Part shown: piece after piece, positions 21,994 through 35,900 of the stretch
Position numbering within the stretch: the stretch's first letter is position 1
Layout of the letters: every line of letters starts with the position of its first letter
Source: Bactericera cockerelli
Lineage: Eukaryota; Arthropoda; Insecta; Hemiptera; Triozidae
NCBI GenBank assembly: GCA_024516035.1
Contig: CM044959.1
Span: forward strand, 12,851,902-12,915,901
Length of the DNA: 64,000 nt
Direction of reading: 5' to 3'
Notes under the pieces: generated by a model
Told to the model about the DNA's origin: nothing
Databases searched by the model: none
The model's input: the letters and a program-made list of their open reading frames with translations, nothing else
Position numbers and translations under genes: made by a program

Positions 21994-22977
21994 TGTCCTG
22001 TCCCGGTTGACTTTGGAACTCGCGGCCTCTGGGTTACCAGACCGCCGCGCCGCCTCGAGAGCACATACACGTACCTTGGTGTCGAGTGGGTTGGGTTCCG
22101 ACAGAGTCTCCGGGTCCTTGGCGGCTCGCACCACCAGAGACTCTATGGCGGGTCTCAGAGCTATGATAGCGGCGGCCTGGGCGGGGTCCATGGCCAGGTT
22201 GATCCAGTTGTCGAGCCGCACTATGCCGTCTACGAGCTCCACCTGGGAATAAAAATAAAATAGATAAATTAAATGAATAAATAATAAATTTGTTTGTTTA
22301 TATCTCCATATCCATAAAAAAATAAATCATATTTGTTCAATCTTTTGTGTGTTTTTTTTTAACATCTTTGATCAAGTTTTATTTACAAATAACATAGAAT
22401 ATAATATACAAACATAGACATTAAAATTAACAAAACAAAACTTGATCAAGGGCGGTGCTAATGTCAACGGCATTCTCTTCCACACCACTTATTATTATTT
22501 ATCATAAGTTAGAACTTGGAACCCATACTGTCTATATTTCTATGTGTAAACTTGTATGATGTCTATGTATTATTTAATAAATAAAGATGCCAAATATTTA
22601 CAAATTACAAAATAAAATAAAAAAAATAAATGCTTTTTTTGTAAGTAAGTTTAAATAAACCATTACAAAGTCACATATGAAAAATAAGTAAAATATACAT
22701 GTTATAAACCACAAATTAATGATAAAATGCATATAGTGCCAAAGACAAAAAATATAATGATCTTAAAATACAACTATTCAAATTATATTACATTCATTTA
22801 TTTTTACTCTGGTAATGCTAAGCTAAGTCAAGTAAGACTAAATGGGATTTATTGTCTTTATTGACTCGCGTTCTTTCAGTATCTAAAGAGTTTGAGTAAA
22901 CAAACTCAAATCATAATAATCATCCATTAATTATGCTAGAAATGCGTGTTAATTTTGATTGGGTACTTGAGAAAATC

Positions 22978-23008
<31 letters not shown>

Positions 23009-26000
23009 TGTCTGGGGGTGCTGGAGTTCCTCAGCACCTGCCGCGCTTGATAATAATACTCTTTAGTGGAAGGTAACTCGACACCGACAGTTTGCACCCA
23101 CCTTGCGAGCTCCGAACAGCATGAGGTGAAGAGGCGTGATCATGGACATCTGCTTGCACGCGACGGACATAAATATATACATATTTATGTCCTAACTAAA
23201 GGACGGGGTTATTGCCTATGGCAATCTCTTCCACATTAACCTCACCCAGCCTGGGTAGGGTTACATAAGTAATGCCAGAAAAATAATTTATACAATTCAA
23301 CAATACGGGAAGCTCGACACCGACAGTTTACCACATAATAATACGTCTTGGGCTTACTGCTGGAATAATGGGACTTTAATAGTCTTAATCGGACAGTATA
23401 AATAAGGCGATATTATTATTATTTTTATTTGCACCCACCTTGCGAGCTCCGAACAGCATGAGGTGGAGAGGCGTGACCATCGACATCTGCTTGCACGAGA
23501 CGGCCTGGTAGGGTGGAGCACGTTTTTTTTATGGCTCGATGCCCTTCCTAACGCCAACGATTCTATTTGGTTTTAACGTCCTGATCTAGACGGGGGTGTT
23601 ATCCTCCATTCGCTGGGAATCGTACCAGCTACCCACATTAACCTCACCCAGCCTGGGTAGCGTTACATAAGTAATGCCAGAAAAATAATTTATACAATTT
23701 TACAATTTATTTACACTTTATTGATAGGACATATTATATACAATACAAATAATTAAAAATTAAAATACAATATAATAGAAGAAGAAAAAATAAATAAATA
23801 TATACATAATATATATTATGTCCTAACTAAAGGGCGGGGTTATTGCCTCAGGCAATCTCTTCCACCCAACCTTGGCAATCTCTTCCGCCCAACCTTAACT
23901 CGATGGAAAACTCGACACCGACAGGTTGCACCCACCTTGCGAGCTCCGAACAGCATGAGGTGGAGAGGCGTGACCATGGACATCTGCTTGCACGAGACCG
24001 CCTTGGTGCGAATCTTCTCGCCGAAGATGAAGAACGGAGACTTACTTACTCCGCAGTCATTACAGACCGCGAGGGTCCTTGACATGTTGCACCAGCCTCT
24101 TCCATTCATTTCTATCCTGAGCTAAGCTAAGTCAATTAAGACTAAAATGGGATTTATTTATTTATATATTTTTTTTTTCTTTTTTTTTTTTGTCTTTATT
24201 TATTGTCTTTATATCTATATAAAGACAATAAATGGGATTTATTGTCTTTATTGACTCGCATTCTTTCAGTATCTAAAGAGTTTGACTAAACAAACTCAAA
24301 TCATAATAATTATCCATTAATGATGCTAGAAATGCGTGTTAATTTTGATTGGGTACTTGAGAAAATCTTCTCTTTTATTTTTTTTTTGTCTGGGGGTGCT
24401 GGAATTCCTCAGCACCTGCCATGATAATAATACTCTTTAGAATAGAATATAATATACCTTGTTTATACTGCCGAGGTAAGACTGAAAAGTACCTTTACTC
24501 CAGCAGTCAAACAGGTCTTATATATTTTATGGGATAAATCTTTTACATATTAATAACATATAAGAAAACATGTTTATTTAAATAAAAAAAAAGCTGAAAA
24601 GGTAAAATTAAAAAAGGGGGAAAAATAAATTAAATTATAAGAAAAAAAAAAAAAAAATAGAAGAAAATTAAAGAAAAAAAAAATAGCAGGAAAATAATAT
24701 TAGTACCACTTTAGTGGAAGGTAACTCGACACCGACAGGTTGCACCCACCTTGCGAGCTCCGAACAGCATGAGGTGGAGAGGCGTGACCATGGACATCTG
24801 CTTGCACGAGACCGCCTTGGTGCGAATCTTCTCGCCGAAGATGAAGAACGGAGACGGGAACTTCTCGTCCAGAGTGGAGCAGTTCACCGAGAGCTTGTGG
24901 ATCAGGGCGTTCTTAGCTTCCGTCGTGTATACCTGAATAAGAGATATGTATAATAATAATAATAATAACCCCCGAAGTAATGAGAAATCGGTTCCGGGGC
25001 AAAATTGAAACAAACAATCCTCTGGGGGGGGTTTTTTAGAGGGTAGAAAACCCTTTCACGGGCTCCTAAATTCTCAAACCACGCCTGTGTTTGATCACGC
25101 AAACTTTTCCCTCCATTAAAAAAAAAAAAATAATAATAATAATAATAGTAGTCTCGCTGGGGGACTATAAACAGGGAGTAGACCAGCAGTCTCGCTGGGG
25201 GACTAGAAACACGGAGTAGACCAGCAGTCTGGATGGGGGACTATAAACAGGGAGTAGACCAGCATTGGCTTGGTTCTGGGGGCCCTTGTCATTTATTAGC
25301 TTCCTTGTAAAGACAGTGGTAGAAGTGCTGAGTCATTCCTCCACTGTCTGGCTACCATCGTTCACGATGACGCCACCCTATGATAATAATAATAAATATA
25401 ATGACTCACTTTCGTCAAAGGTAACCACCAGTTGAGGTTAATGCTCAAAGCATTTTCTACCACCTAATCCTCAGAGTCTTATTATTTTGTGGTCACAAAC
25501 TCAAATTTATGAGTAAAAATTCATGCACTGGGTGGGATTCAAACCAGCGGATCCCTACGCTACCTGGATAACTAGACTAGCGTGTTAAACACTTGACTAC
25601 CAGTGCACTAGAGATAATATAAAAGGTATCCACTTCACGACCAAGGTTATCGTATGAGAATTTCTTTGTTGTTGTATTTCTTTGTCCAGGAATAAATTTG
25701 TTTTTTTTTTTTTTTTGTAAAATTGTTCCCAACTTTTTAATGAAATTAAGGACATGAAATGTGTAATCTAAAAGTTTACAAAAGCATTGAAACTGTTTTA
25801 ATTGTTGGAAATTTACAAACCAGCTCTACCCACCCACCCTGGTGGTTCTCAAACAGCCAGATTTCTAATTTGAGTGGTCAGTTGGTCACCCATCAAGTCC
25901 TGGTCTCACTGGACGTTGCCTAACTTCAGTAATCTGACGAACACTGTATTCAACGTGCCATAAAGTAAGTAAGTAGGAGAGAGAAAAGCAACATTTTATT

Positions 26001-29000
26001 TTTTCGCAAAGTTTCATGCTCCACCCTTTTAAGAATCCAATAAGTTTGAATCCCACTGACTGAAACATTGCTTCACAACGTTTTGCACCTCTTCCTATTC
26101 AAAATTTGACCAAAAAAATTAAGTATAAGTATAAGTAGTGCTTTATTTAGACTGTTAGCGCAAGACAGGTAGTCCCATTATGCCAACAGTTTTAGTCCCA
26201 TTATGCCAACAGTTTAGTCTCATTATGCCAACAGATCAGTAGTTGCTTGGAACTGGTTGGGTTGGGTGGAAGAGATTGCCACAGGCAATAACCCCGCCCT
26301 TTAGGTAGGACATAAGTAAAGTTTTGCTTGGATTAAAACTTACTTGCTTGGATTAAAACTTAAAACTATTAAAGTAAAGTGTTGCTTGGATTAAAACTTA
26401 CTTTCCGTTTGCTCTGGTGCACGCACACATTGGGGTAGAGTCCCGCCACCAGTAGAGCTATCACCGTGTCGAGTTTCTCATCGGGACCTGTGTAGTTGTA
26501 GAACTGGGACACGAAGGATTCCTCTGGGAAGCCACAGTTCATGAGCAGCTGGGTCAGTTGGTTCTGTGGGGGCAGACGAACATATTGATAATAGAATAGA
26601 ATAGAATCTACTTTGTTTATACTGCCGAGGTAAGACTGAAAAGTCCCTTTACTCCAGCAGTCAAACACTGCCAGCGTATTGGGAGCATTGCCATCAGAAG
26701 AATTGACTTCCATATTCTATCTGTAAATTTTAATAAAGTCAAACAGGTCTTATATATTTTATGGGATATTTTATGAGATAATGTTAATTTGAAACAAGTT
26801 TGGTTATTTGTTCATTTTCACATAAAAATTTACTGTTAGTTTTTAATCACGACTGGTGTTATTTAATCAGGACTAGTGTCTGAATTCATTCTGCATCAAC
26901 ATTTATTATAGTCTAGTTTAATAAAAATTTTATTTGTATGTACATAATGTCTTTTTGTATCTATTTAAGAGTTCCACAAGAGAAACGCCAATTATCACAC
27001 CGACCTCTATTTAGATCGATTGTGAGCAGTTGATTCTATTTGGCTTAACGTACTGATTTGAAGTACATAGTCAGGATGGGAGTTTTGCCCTCTATTCGCT
27101 GGTAATTGTACCAGCTCCCCACATTAACATCACCCGGCCTGGGTAGGGCCGGAAATGCCAGCCTCACGTTTTTGGAGGGAACATAATTTTGTTCGAAAAG
27201 TCTGCTCCAACCGGGGGGATCGAACTCGGGATCTCTGGACTACGGGCAGTAGTGTCAACCATTACGCCACGGAGGCTTGCATCAACATTAATCAATGATT
27301 ATTTTTAATTTTCCAGAAAAAAACGAATTTTTCATCGGCCTCACTCGCATGAAATATTTCATGCCTCATATTGCCACAGGCAATAACCCCGCCCTTTAGG
27401 TAGGACATAACTTCAACTTCATTCTCTTTTTTTTCTTGTATATTTGCTTACTCTTTTTGTTTTTCTTTATATTTCATTGTATTCTACTGTATATATTTTT
27501 TGTTCTACCTAATAAAAGCTTTCTATAATAATAATAATATTACCAGGAAGTTTCTCAACTTCAAACAATGAAGATTTCTGTTGGCTTGAGATTTATCTCC
27601 GCCCCGTTTATTGTAATATCAATATTAATGTAAAATATACCTACAAATAATAATTTAATGATCTCTCACCTTGGTCTCCCAGGTGACCCTCAGGGTGGGC
27701 ACGGAGAGCTGTTTCTGGTCACAGAACGCCTCCTCAGCCTGCGGACCACGGGACTGCCGAATCTCATCCCACTTGTTGAACGCGTTGATCACGGCTACGA
27801 AGTCCGAGTAGCGACTGCCGGCGAACGCGCGCTGCGCGAACGAGAGGCGACGCTCTGTGACGAAGATCTCATTGGAGCCTGAATAGAATACATTATTTTG
27901 TTATTTATTTATTTATTTAAACTTATAATAATACTCTTTAGTGGAAGGTAACCACCAGGTGAGGTTAATGCTCAAAGCATTTTCTACCACCTAACCCTCA
28001 GAGTCTTATTATTATGTAATCACAAACTCAAATTAATGAGGAAAAATTCGTGCACTGGGTGGGATTCGAACCAACGGATCCCTACGCTACCTGGATTACC
28101 AGACTAGCGCGTTAACCACTTGACTACCAGTGCGTTAACCACTTGACTACCACTTAATATTTTACACAAAACAATCAACAATAAATAGGAGAAAAAAAAC
28201 TTGAGAATATAATATACAAAATAAACAACATTATTTAAACTCATAAAAAAAAAGTTATCAAATTTGTGTTAATCACTTTCGTGATATCACAACTATTCAA
28301 ACTCGCTTTACTAAATCTACGCTGAAACCGGTACTTGAACCACCGACCTCCAGGTTACAAGTCCACAGTCTTATCGATCAAGCTACTGAGGTCGGTACAC
28401 GAGACTTATAATTATTACCTGAAGCGCTGGCGGCCACAATGTTGAGCGCGTCCCCGCAGTTGAATATGGAGCCCAGGATGAGCATCTTGCCCAGGCGTGG
28501 TTCCAGGGGGAGGCGGGCCAGGATCCTGCCCAGGGGCGTGAGCTCGTCGTTCTGGTCCAGACACTTCATTTCTGGAAACACAATAGAAATTAAGTCTTTT
28601 TTTTTACACTTTATTTTTCTTTACAAAACAATCATCAAAAAAAAAAACAAAATTAAAAAAAAAACTCAGAAGTATGTACAAAAAGAAATAAAGATCAATA
28701 TTAATATTTAATTACAATTGTTTTGTAATCCGGGGCGAAGTTAATGCCTTAGGCATTCTCTGCCACTTATCTCATCAGTCAGTCATCATATTTGTGTTTT
28801 AATAATAATAATCAGGCACGGCCGGTGGGAAAATGTTTTGGGGGTGCTGACTGCTGACATATAAACCGGACTAGAATGGGATTTATTGTCTTTATTGACT
28901 CGCGTTCTTTCAGTATTATTTTTGGAATAAAGTTTATTCAATTTCAACTACACTTTTTCATCTCTCAATATAGGCCGTTTTTGTTTTATTTTTTTAACAA

Positions 29001-29877
29001 ATAAAGTTGTTCGTTACCTCTTAGCATCACCTCGGCCTCAATAACAGCATCGATGGGGGGCGGCTCAATAGCTTTTTATTTTATTATTTTCAAACAAATA
29101 AAAGTGTACGGTTACCTCTTAGCATCACCTCAGCCTCAATGACAGCATCAATGGGGGGCGGCTCGATAGCTTTGCTCATGAACAAATAAAAGTGTACGTT
29201 ACCTCTTAGCATCACCTCAGCCTCAATAACAGCATCAATGGGGGGCGGCTCGATAGCTTTGCTCAGGAACAAATAAAAGTGTACGTTACCTCTTAGCATC
29301 ACCTCAGCCTCAATAACAGCATCGATGGGGGGCGGCTCAATAGCTTTTTATTTTATTATTTTCAAACAAATAAAAGTGTACGGTTACCTCTTAGCATCAC
29401 CTCAGCCTCAATGACAGCATCAATGGGGGGCGGCTCGATAGCTTTGCTCATGAACAAATAAAAGTGTACGTTACCTCTTAGCATCACCTCAGCCTCAATA
29501 ACAGCATCAATGGGGGGCGGCTCGATAGCTTTGCTCAGGAACAAATAAAAGTGTACGTTACCTCTTAGCATCACCTCAGCCTCAATAATAGCATCGATGG
29601 GGGGCGGCTCAATAGCTTTTTATTTTATTATTTTTAAACAAATAAAATTGAACGTTACCTCTTAGCATCACCTCAGCCTCAATAACAGCATCAATGGGGG
29701 GCGGCTCGATAGCTTTGCTCAGGAACAAATAAAAGTGTACGTTACCTCTTAGCATCACCTCAGCCTCAATGACAGCATCGATGGGGGGCGGCTCAATAGC
29801 TTTGCTCAGGAACTGGCCGATGGCCCCGAGCCGCAAGAGCTTGATGGAGAGGGAGATCTCGTGCAGGGGGGTGCGGA

Positions 29878-29948
<71 letters not shown>

Positions 29949-29953
29949 GTGTG

Positions 29954-29984
<31 letters not shown>

Positions 29985-32900
29985 GGTGTGGGTGTGGGTG
30001 TGGGTGTGGGTGTGGGTGTGGGTGCGTTGTGTGTGTTTTGATGGGCTGGCAAAGCGGCGGTTGTAAGCCGCTAGTTTTACTTTAAAAGTCAAAAGTTAAT
30101 TCGAAACATCAACGAATTTTTACAAATTCATTGATTTTTCGAAATTATTTTTGGAATAAAAATTTAATCAATTTCAACTACTATTTTTCATCTATCAATA
30201 TACTGTTTTTGTTTTATTATTTTATTGTTTTATTTTTAAACAAATAAAATTGTTCGTTACCTCTTAGCATCACCTCAGCCTCAATGACAGCATCGATGGG
30301 GGGCGGCTCAATAGCTTTGCTCAGGAACTGGCCGATGGCCCCGAGCCGCAAGAGCTTGATGGAGAGGGAGATCTCGTGCAGGGGGGTGCGGAACATTTCT
30401 GGCGTCATGTGCTCATCTAGCCGGTCGTATCGAGCCTGAAATAAGTTTATTTATTTACTAGCAGTTAACCCGTGCTTCGCCACGATGGTTTTAGGCACTT
30501 TTAAGGGCTCTATCTATGGAACGGTTTGGATTTTTGCAAAATCCTTTCTTATTGCACGTATTCAGTATGCAAGGAATGTTGTGTCAAAAGTTCAGCTCGC
30601 TAGGTATTACGGTTTGGGCTGTAGAGCGATGATCAGTCAGTCAGTCAGTCAGTGACTTTGACATTTATATATTAAGATTTAGAAACTCTTTATTAGTAGA
30701 ACATACATAGACAAAAAATGGTAAAAATTAAATATAAAAATTGACAACATTAATAATATAAACAAGAAAAAATAAACAAAATATATACATATGTCCTAAC
30801 TAAAGGGCGGGGTTATTGCCTATGGCAATCTCTTCCATAGGCATTTTAGTGAAGCTAAGTGAACATTTTAGCTCAGTGAGCGCGATTAGCTCAGTGGTTA
30901 AGCACTCGCTTGCCATGGGGAAGGTCCCGGGTTCTATCCTTCAAGCCGACAAAAAAATGTATTCTAAATTTGGTTACAGTTGTTTGTAAGGGATACCATC
31001 CGGTGCGTTCGTGTTGATCCAGCACTTAAATGGGAAACATTGTGTCACTTATCGCCCATCACATGGGGAGTACAACACAGACCAGAAGCTCCTGTTTCAA
31101 GGCTACAAAAAAAGGCCGTGAAACACTCTCATCTTTTTTTAAAAAGAAAAAAAAAATGTTAGAACCCGGAGAGGCAAGAATTTGAATTTGAATAGAATCA
31201 TCAGTTGATCAATAATTTTATGAACACCTACTGAGATACTTCTGGCGTCATGTGTTCATCTAGCCCAGCGGTTCTCAAACTTTGCTGCGGAGCACCAAAT
31301 GACCGATGTAAATTTCACGGGGCCCCCCCGGCAGTAGTGCCAAAACTAAAATACCTCACTCATGAGACGTTGACGAATGCTGACCTCAAGCAGGTTTGGA
31401 AAAAGGCAAAGCGAAAGAAGCAGAAATGATCAAAATTAAAGAAAAGTTCGTCTTGGTATCCGTAGTGGGACAAAATGTCTGTCCCGGTAGCTCAGTGGTA
31501 AAGCCGGCACTCTGTGAATCCAAAGATTCCAGAGTTCGTGGGTTCGAAACCCAGCCGGAACATGACAAGTTATCCTCCCATTCAGGATTTTACCACATAG
31601 TAATGAGTCTTGGGCTTACTGCTGGTATAATGGGACTTTACTAGTCCTAATTGGGCAGTATAAATAAGGCGATATTATTATTATTAAATGACCCTTCCAA
31701 TGTACCAATAGAGAATCAGTTAGTTGGTATCCTCCTGTTGTCTGCTTTCAAAAATACAACTTATCTCCTAAAGTTATCAACGTTTGAACAAAATTAACGT
31801 GAAGGACCCTTCCAATGTATAAGCGATTTTTTTTTAATTGAACGAAAAGCCTGAACGAGACCGAACAGTCAGCTCTGGTCAACCAAAATTTGAAGAATAA
31901 AAAAAAAAGTAATTTTTGGAACTCTGGTTTGTTTAGATTAAAGATATCGGTGTTTGTTTACATTTTGCATTTGAAATCATCCACTTCTCCTTCTTCTTAC
32001 TGAACCAAACGCCATGACCGAACGAACGAGCCGGTCCACTCTGGTCAGGATTTTTCGGTCCGGTCAAATAAAAAAAAGTGAATTTCAGTGACCAGGTCAA
32101 GCTTCGGTTCGCTTCGTTCAAATAAAAAAACCGCTTTATGTTACCTTGGTGATGAGTTTGAAGCAGTAGCCAGGCCTGACCCGCCCGGCGCGCCCCTTCC
32201 TCTGCTCCAGGTTGGTCTTGCTCGCCCACACCGTGGCGTAGGACGTCATGTTGTTGTGCGAGGTGAACAGCTTCATCTTCGCCTTGCACACGTCAATCAC
32301 GAACACCACGTCGTCTATGGTGATCGAGGTCTCGGCGATGTTGGTCGATAGGATGATCTGTTGAAGAATAGAATAGAATATACCTTGTTTATACTGCCGA
32401 GGTAAGACTGAAAAGTCCCTTTACTCCAGCAGTCAAACAGGTCTTATATATTTTATAGGATAAATATTTTACAATTTAATATATAAAAAAAAACCATGTT
32501 TATTTTTTTAAAAAGCTGAAAAAGTAAAAAATGAAAAAAAAAAATAAGAAATGAGAAGTTATCATATTCGGCTCAACCAAGGTTGGGTGAGGTAGAATTT
32601 GACGAACACCACGTCGTCTATGGTGATGGACGTCTCCGCGATGTTGGTCGAGAGGATGATCTGTTGAACAAATGAGAAGTTAAATTAAACCTGTTTTCGT
32701 TGCACTCTTAGCTTTACCATTGTTTCGATAATTCTTGCCTTTATTATTGTTAGGTTGTTTTTAATTTTTCATTATTGTTAGGCTGTTTTTATCTTTCAGT
32801 ATTGTTAGACTGTTTTTATCTTTCAGTATTGTTAGCATTTTAGGATAGCTTTTATTATTCTTAGGTAAGTTTATTTTATTAGGGAACATGTAAAATGGAT

Positions 32901-35900
32901 ATATCCGTCAATTTAATAAATAAATAAGTTATCATATTCGGCCCAACCAAGGCTGGGTGAGGTAGAATTTTGAACACCACGTCATCTATGCTGATGGACG
33001 ACGTCTCCACGATGTGTGTCGAGAGGATGATCTGTTGAATTAATGAGACATTATCATATTCGGCTTTTGAGATATTTGAGTGGATCATAAATTCCAGGAC
33101 ATTTTTTAATTAAATATACGGGAAATACTCATTGATGCAATCAATTTTCCTATCTTATAAGTTAAATATTTAATTAAAAACTATACCTAAAAAAGCCCGA
33201 ACTCCAAATCTTTGTGCCTAAATATTTCTGGGCAAACTTTTTTTTAAATTATTATTATTATGTTTAAAGGACCTACTAGATTAGATTATGTTATGTTTGT
33301 TCACAAGAACACAATGGCTGTAAGGCAAATTCCGGAATTACGAACAACCAATGACAAAAAAGGAAAGAAAGAAGAATCCGACTTTAGTTTAGACTAGTAA
33401 TATAACTCCATATTTTACACAACCTTAACACGACATACCTTCGTAACACCCGGTGGTACTGACTCGAAAACTCTCCGCTGATCTTCTCTGGGAAGCTGGG
33501 AGTGAAGAGGGAGGATTCGGTAATCATTACTACCTGTTGAACAGACAAACCACATAACGTGTTAACTTTACGTAACATAAAGCTACCACAACAACAACCA
33601 AGCACACATAGAAAGACAATCACAAACACAATTAACGAAATAAGACTGTCTGACAGTAAGAAAAAAAGAGTTAAGGATTCAAATTTTCATCATAATTGAA
33701 CTGGTTTGAAATTGATAATACAGCGGATTAGAAACACACTTAACGAAATAAGATGGTCTGACAATAGGAAAAAAAGATTGAAGGCTTAAAATTTTCATAA
33801 TAATTGAATTGGTTTGAAATTGATGAAATAGCTGATTTGAAATTGATAAAACGAAAAAATTCCGCCATGCATTTCATTCCTAGAGCTCTCCACTAAATAT
33901 TAGTGTACAACTCGTGAGCTCATGTCCTACACTTGTAGGTATTTCATTCATATTGGAACACCAATCTATTGCTCCATAAATTACTAGACTAGTAATATAA
34001 CTCCATATTTTACAAATCCATAAATTCCTGGACTAATAATATAATATTACTTCATATTTTACAAATCCATAAATTCCTGGACTTAACCATTAACACCTAG
34101 CGTTGCCATATGGCAACGATGGAGGCAGTGCAAGTTTCTGACCTGTTAGTTCAATACGGTACATGTAACCACTTTATAACATTATAGTTCTCATTGATGA
34201 CAATATTTGCTACCTTCTGAATTTTACTAGACAGTTCTATCAGTTGTTCTATCAGAAGTTTTGATATTTATTTTTTCAAAATGGATCAACGTTTTCCAAC
34301 AGTTCAGGTGTTAATGGGTTAATACATCTCTATATTTTACAAATCCAAATCAAGGGAAAGACACAGAGATCTATTGTCTAGGGTTCTTCTGCACCTCCTG
34401 CCATACCTAATAATTCTATCAAACTGCCTTATCTTGCAGTTTTTTCATGGCTTACAAAGAAGATTAACATTAACTGGCCCGAGTTTGCTGGGGAACATTA
34501 ATCCTAATTAGAGTTATTTAGGACGGGTTAGCGGGGTCAAATGATTCACAATAATAATAATAATTCTCTCTAGTGGAAGGTAACTACCAGGCGAGGTTAA
34601 TGCTCAAAGCATTTTCAAAGCAACCCTTAGTCTTATTACTAACTCAAATTAATGAGGAAAACTTCATGCACTGGGTGGGATTAGAACCAACGGATCTCTA
34701 TGCTACCTGGATTACCAGACTAGCGCGTCAACCACTTGACTACCAGGGCAGAAGTTGGATAGGGTTAAAATTAGCAGGGGGTTACACACGGGGGTAAAAT
34801 CTTCGAGCACAATCAGCTCACTTGGTTCAAAAAGCGACGTTACAGGCGGTGTATAGTCCAGTATAGGATCGTACAAAGTCCACGGCCTATGAATGCGGCC
34901 ACACATCAAATTAAACAGAGTCACACATTTATTTGGCTTGTAGGGGACCAGCGCATGTTCCCGACTTTCTGTGATTGCTTTGAGTCGGATTTCCTCTTTC
35001 TTCTTCAGGCGCTTCAGTTTTTTGTAGTGTTTTATTTGAGCGCCATACTTCAATTTAAACAAAATGTCCGGTGGAATCGATTTGATAATCGGCAAGTGAA
35101 TGGCGAACCTCGCTATTCGTTTATTCGATCATTTTATTGTTTTTCGTTAGGTCGCAATAGTTTTATTGATTTTGCAAGGAAGAGAGAAAAATGAACAGAA
35201 CGTTAGTTTGATAGTCCAGAAATAAACGTCACAGTGAAGACACCTACCAGAGCTTTGACGGCGGTATGTAAAACAATGTAATTTGAATACATCCTGACTT
35301 GAAGGTATCTCACAACTTTAAAAGGTAACTCAATAAATAGTAAATGAGTAGTACATATACTACAAAAATCTAAATCACATCATTTGCTCAAATCACTAAT
35401 TTCCTCTCGTAATGTCATTTCTCATTCAAGAAACTATTCATTTATCCTCACGAGATCGGGTGAAAACCGGGCATCCAAAGTACAGAGTAAAAAAAAAATC
35501 AACTCCACCGGGATTCGAACCCAGGTCAGCGTGCGTGCCAGCCAGCGCGCTACTCCACTTGGCCACAGAGACTGTTAGAAATGAGTGATGAATTATGAAT
35601 ATTTAACACTCACCGAACATGGGGTGCTGGGACAGATGCCGCAGCAGGACGAATATAACATTCCATCCTGGCAGGAACACCAGCACCGCTCCGTCCACAT
35701 TCTGATTCTTGATGTACTTCAGCAGGGACTGGAAAATAAAGGAGAAATTTTGAGAAATACTTACATATACATGCGGCGTAATCGTTGTGACTACTACCCG
35801 TAGTCCAGAGTTCCCGAGTTCGACTCCCGGTTGGGGCAGACTTTTCGACGAAAATTCTGTTCCCTCCAAACACGTGAGGCTGGCATGTCCGGCCCAACCC

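Noticed and set aside
21922..22070. Extension of mle exon 20 into a Phe-rich tail
   Set aside because: The Phe run is the poly-A of a SINE read antisense. A consensus donor ends the exon at 22075.
29769..30092. Cys-Val and Thr-His repeat ORFs
   Set aside because: Translation of a GT/CA microsatellite.
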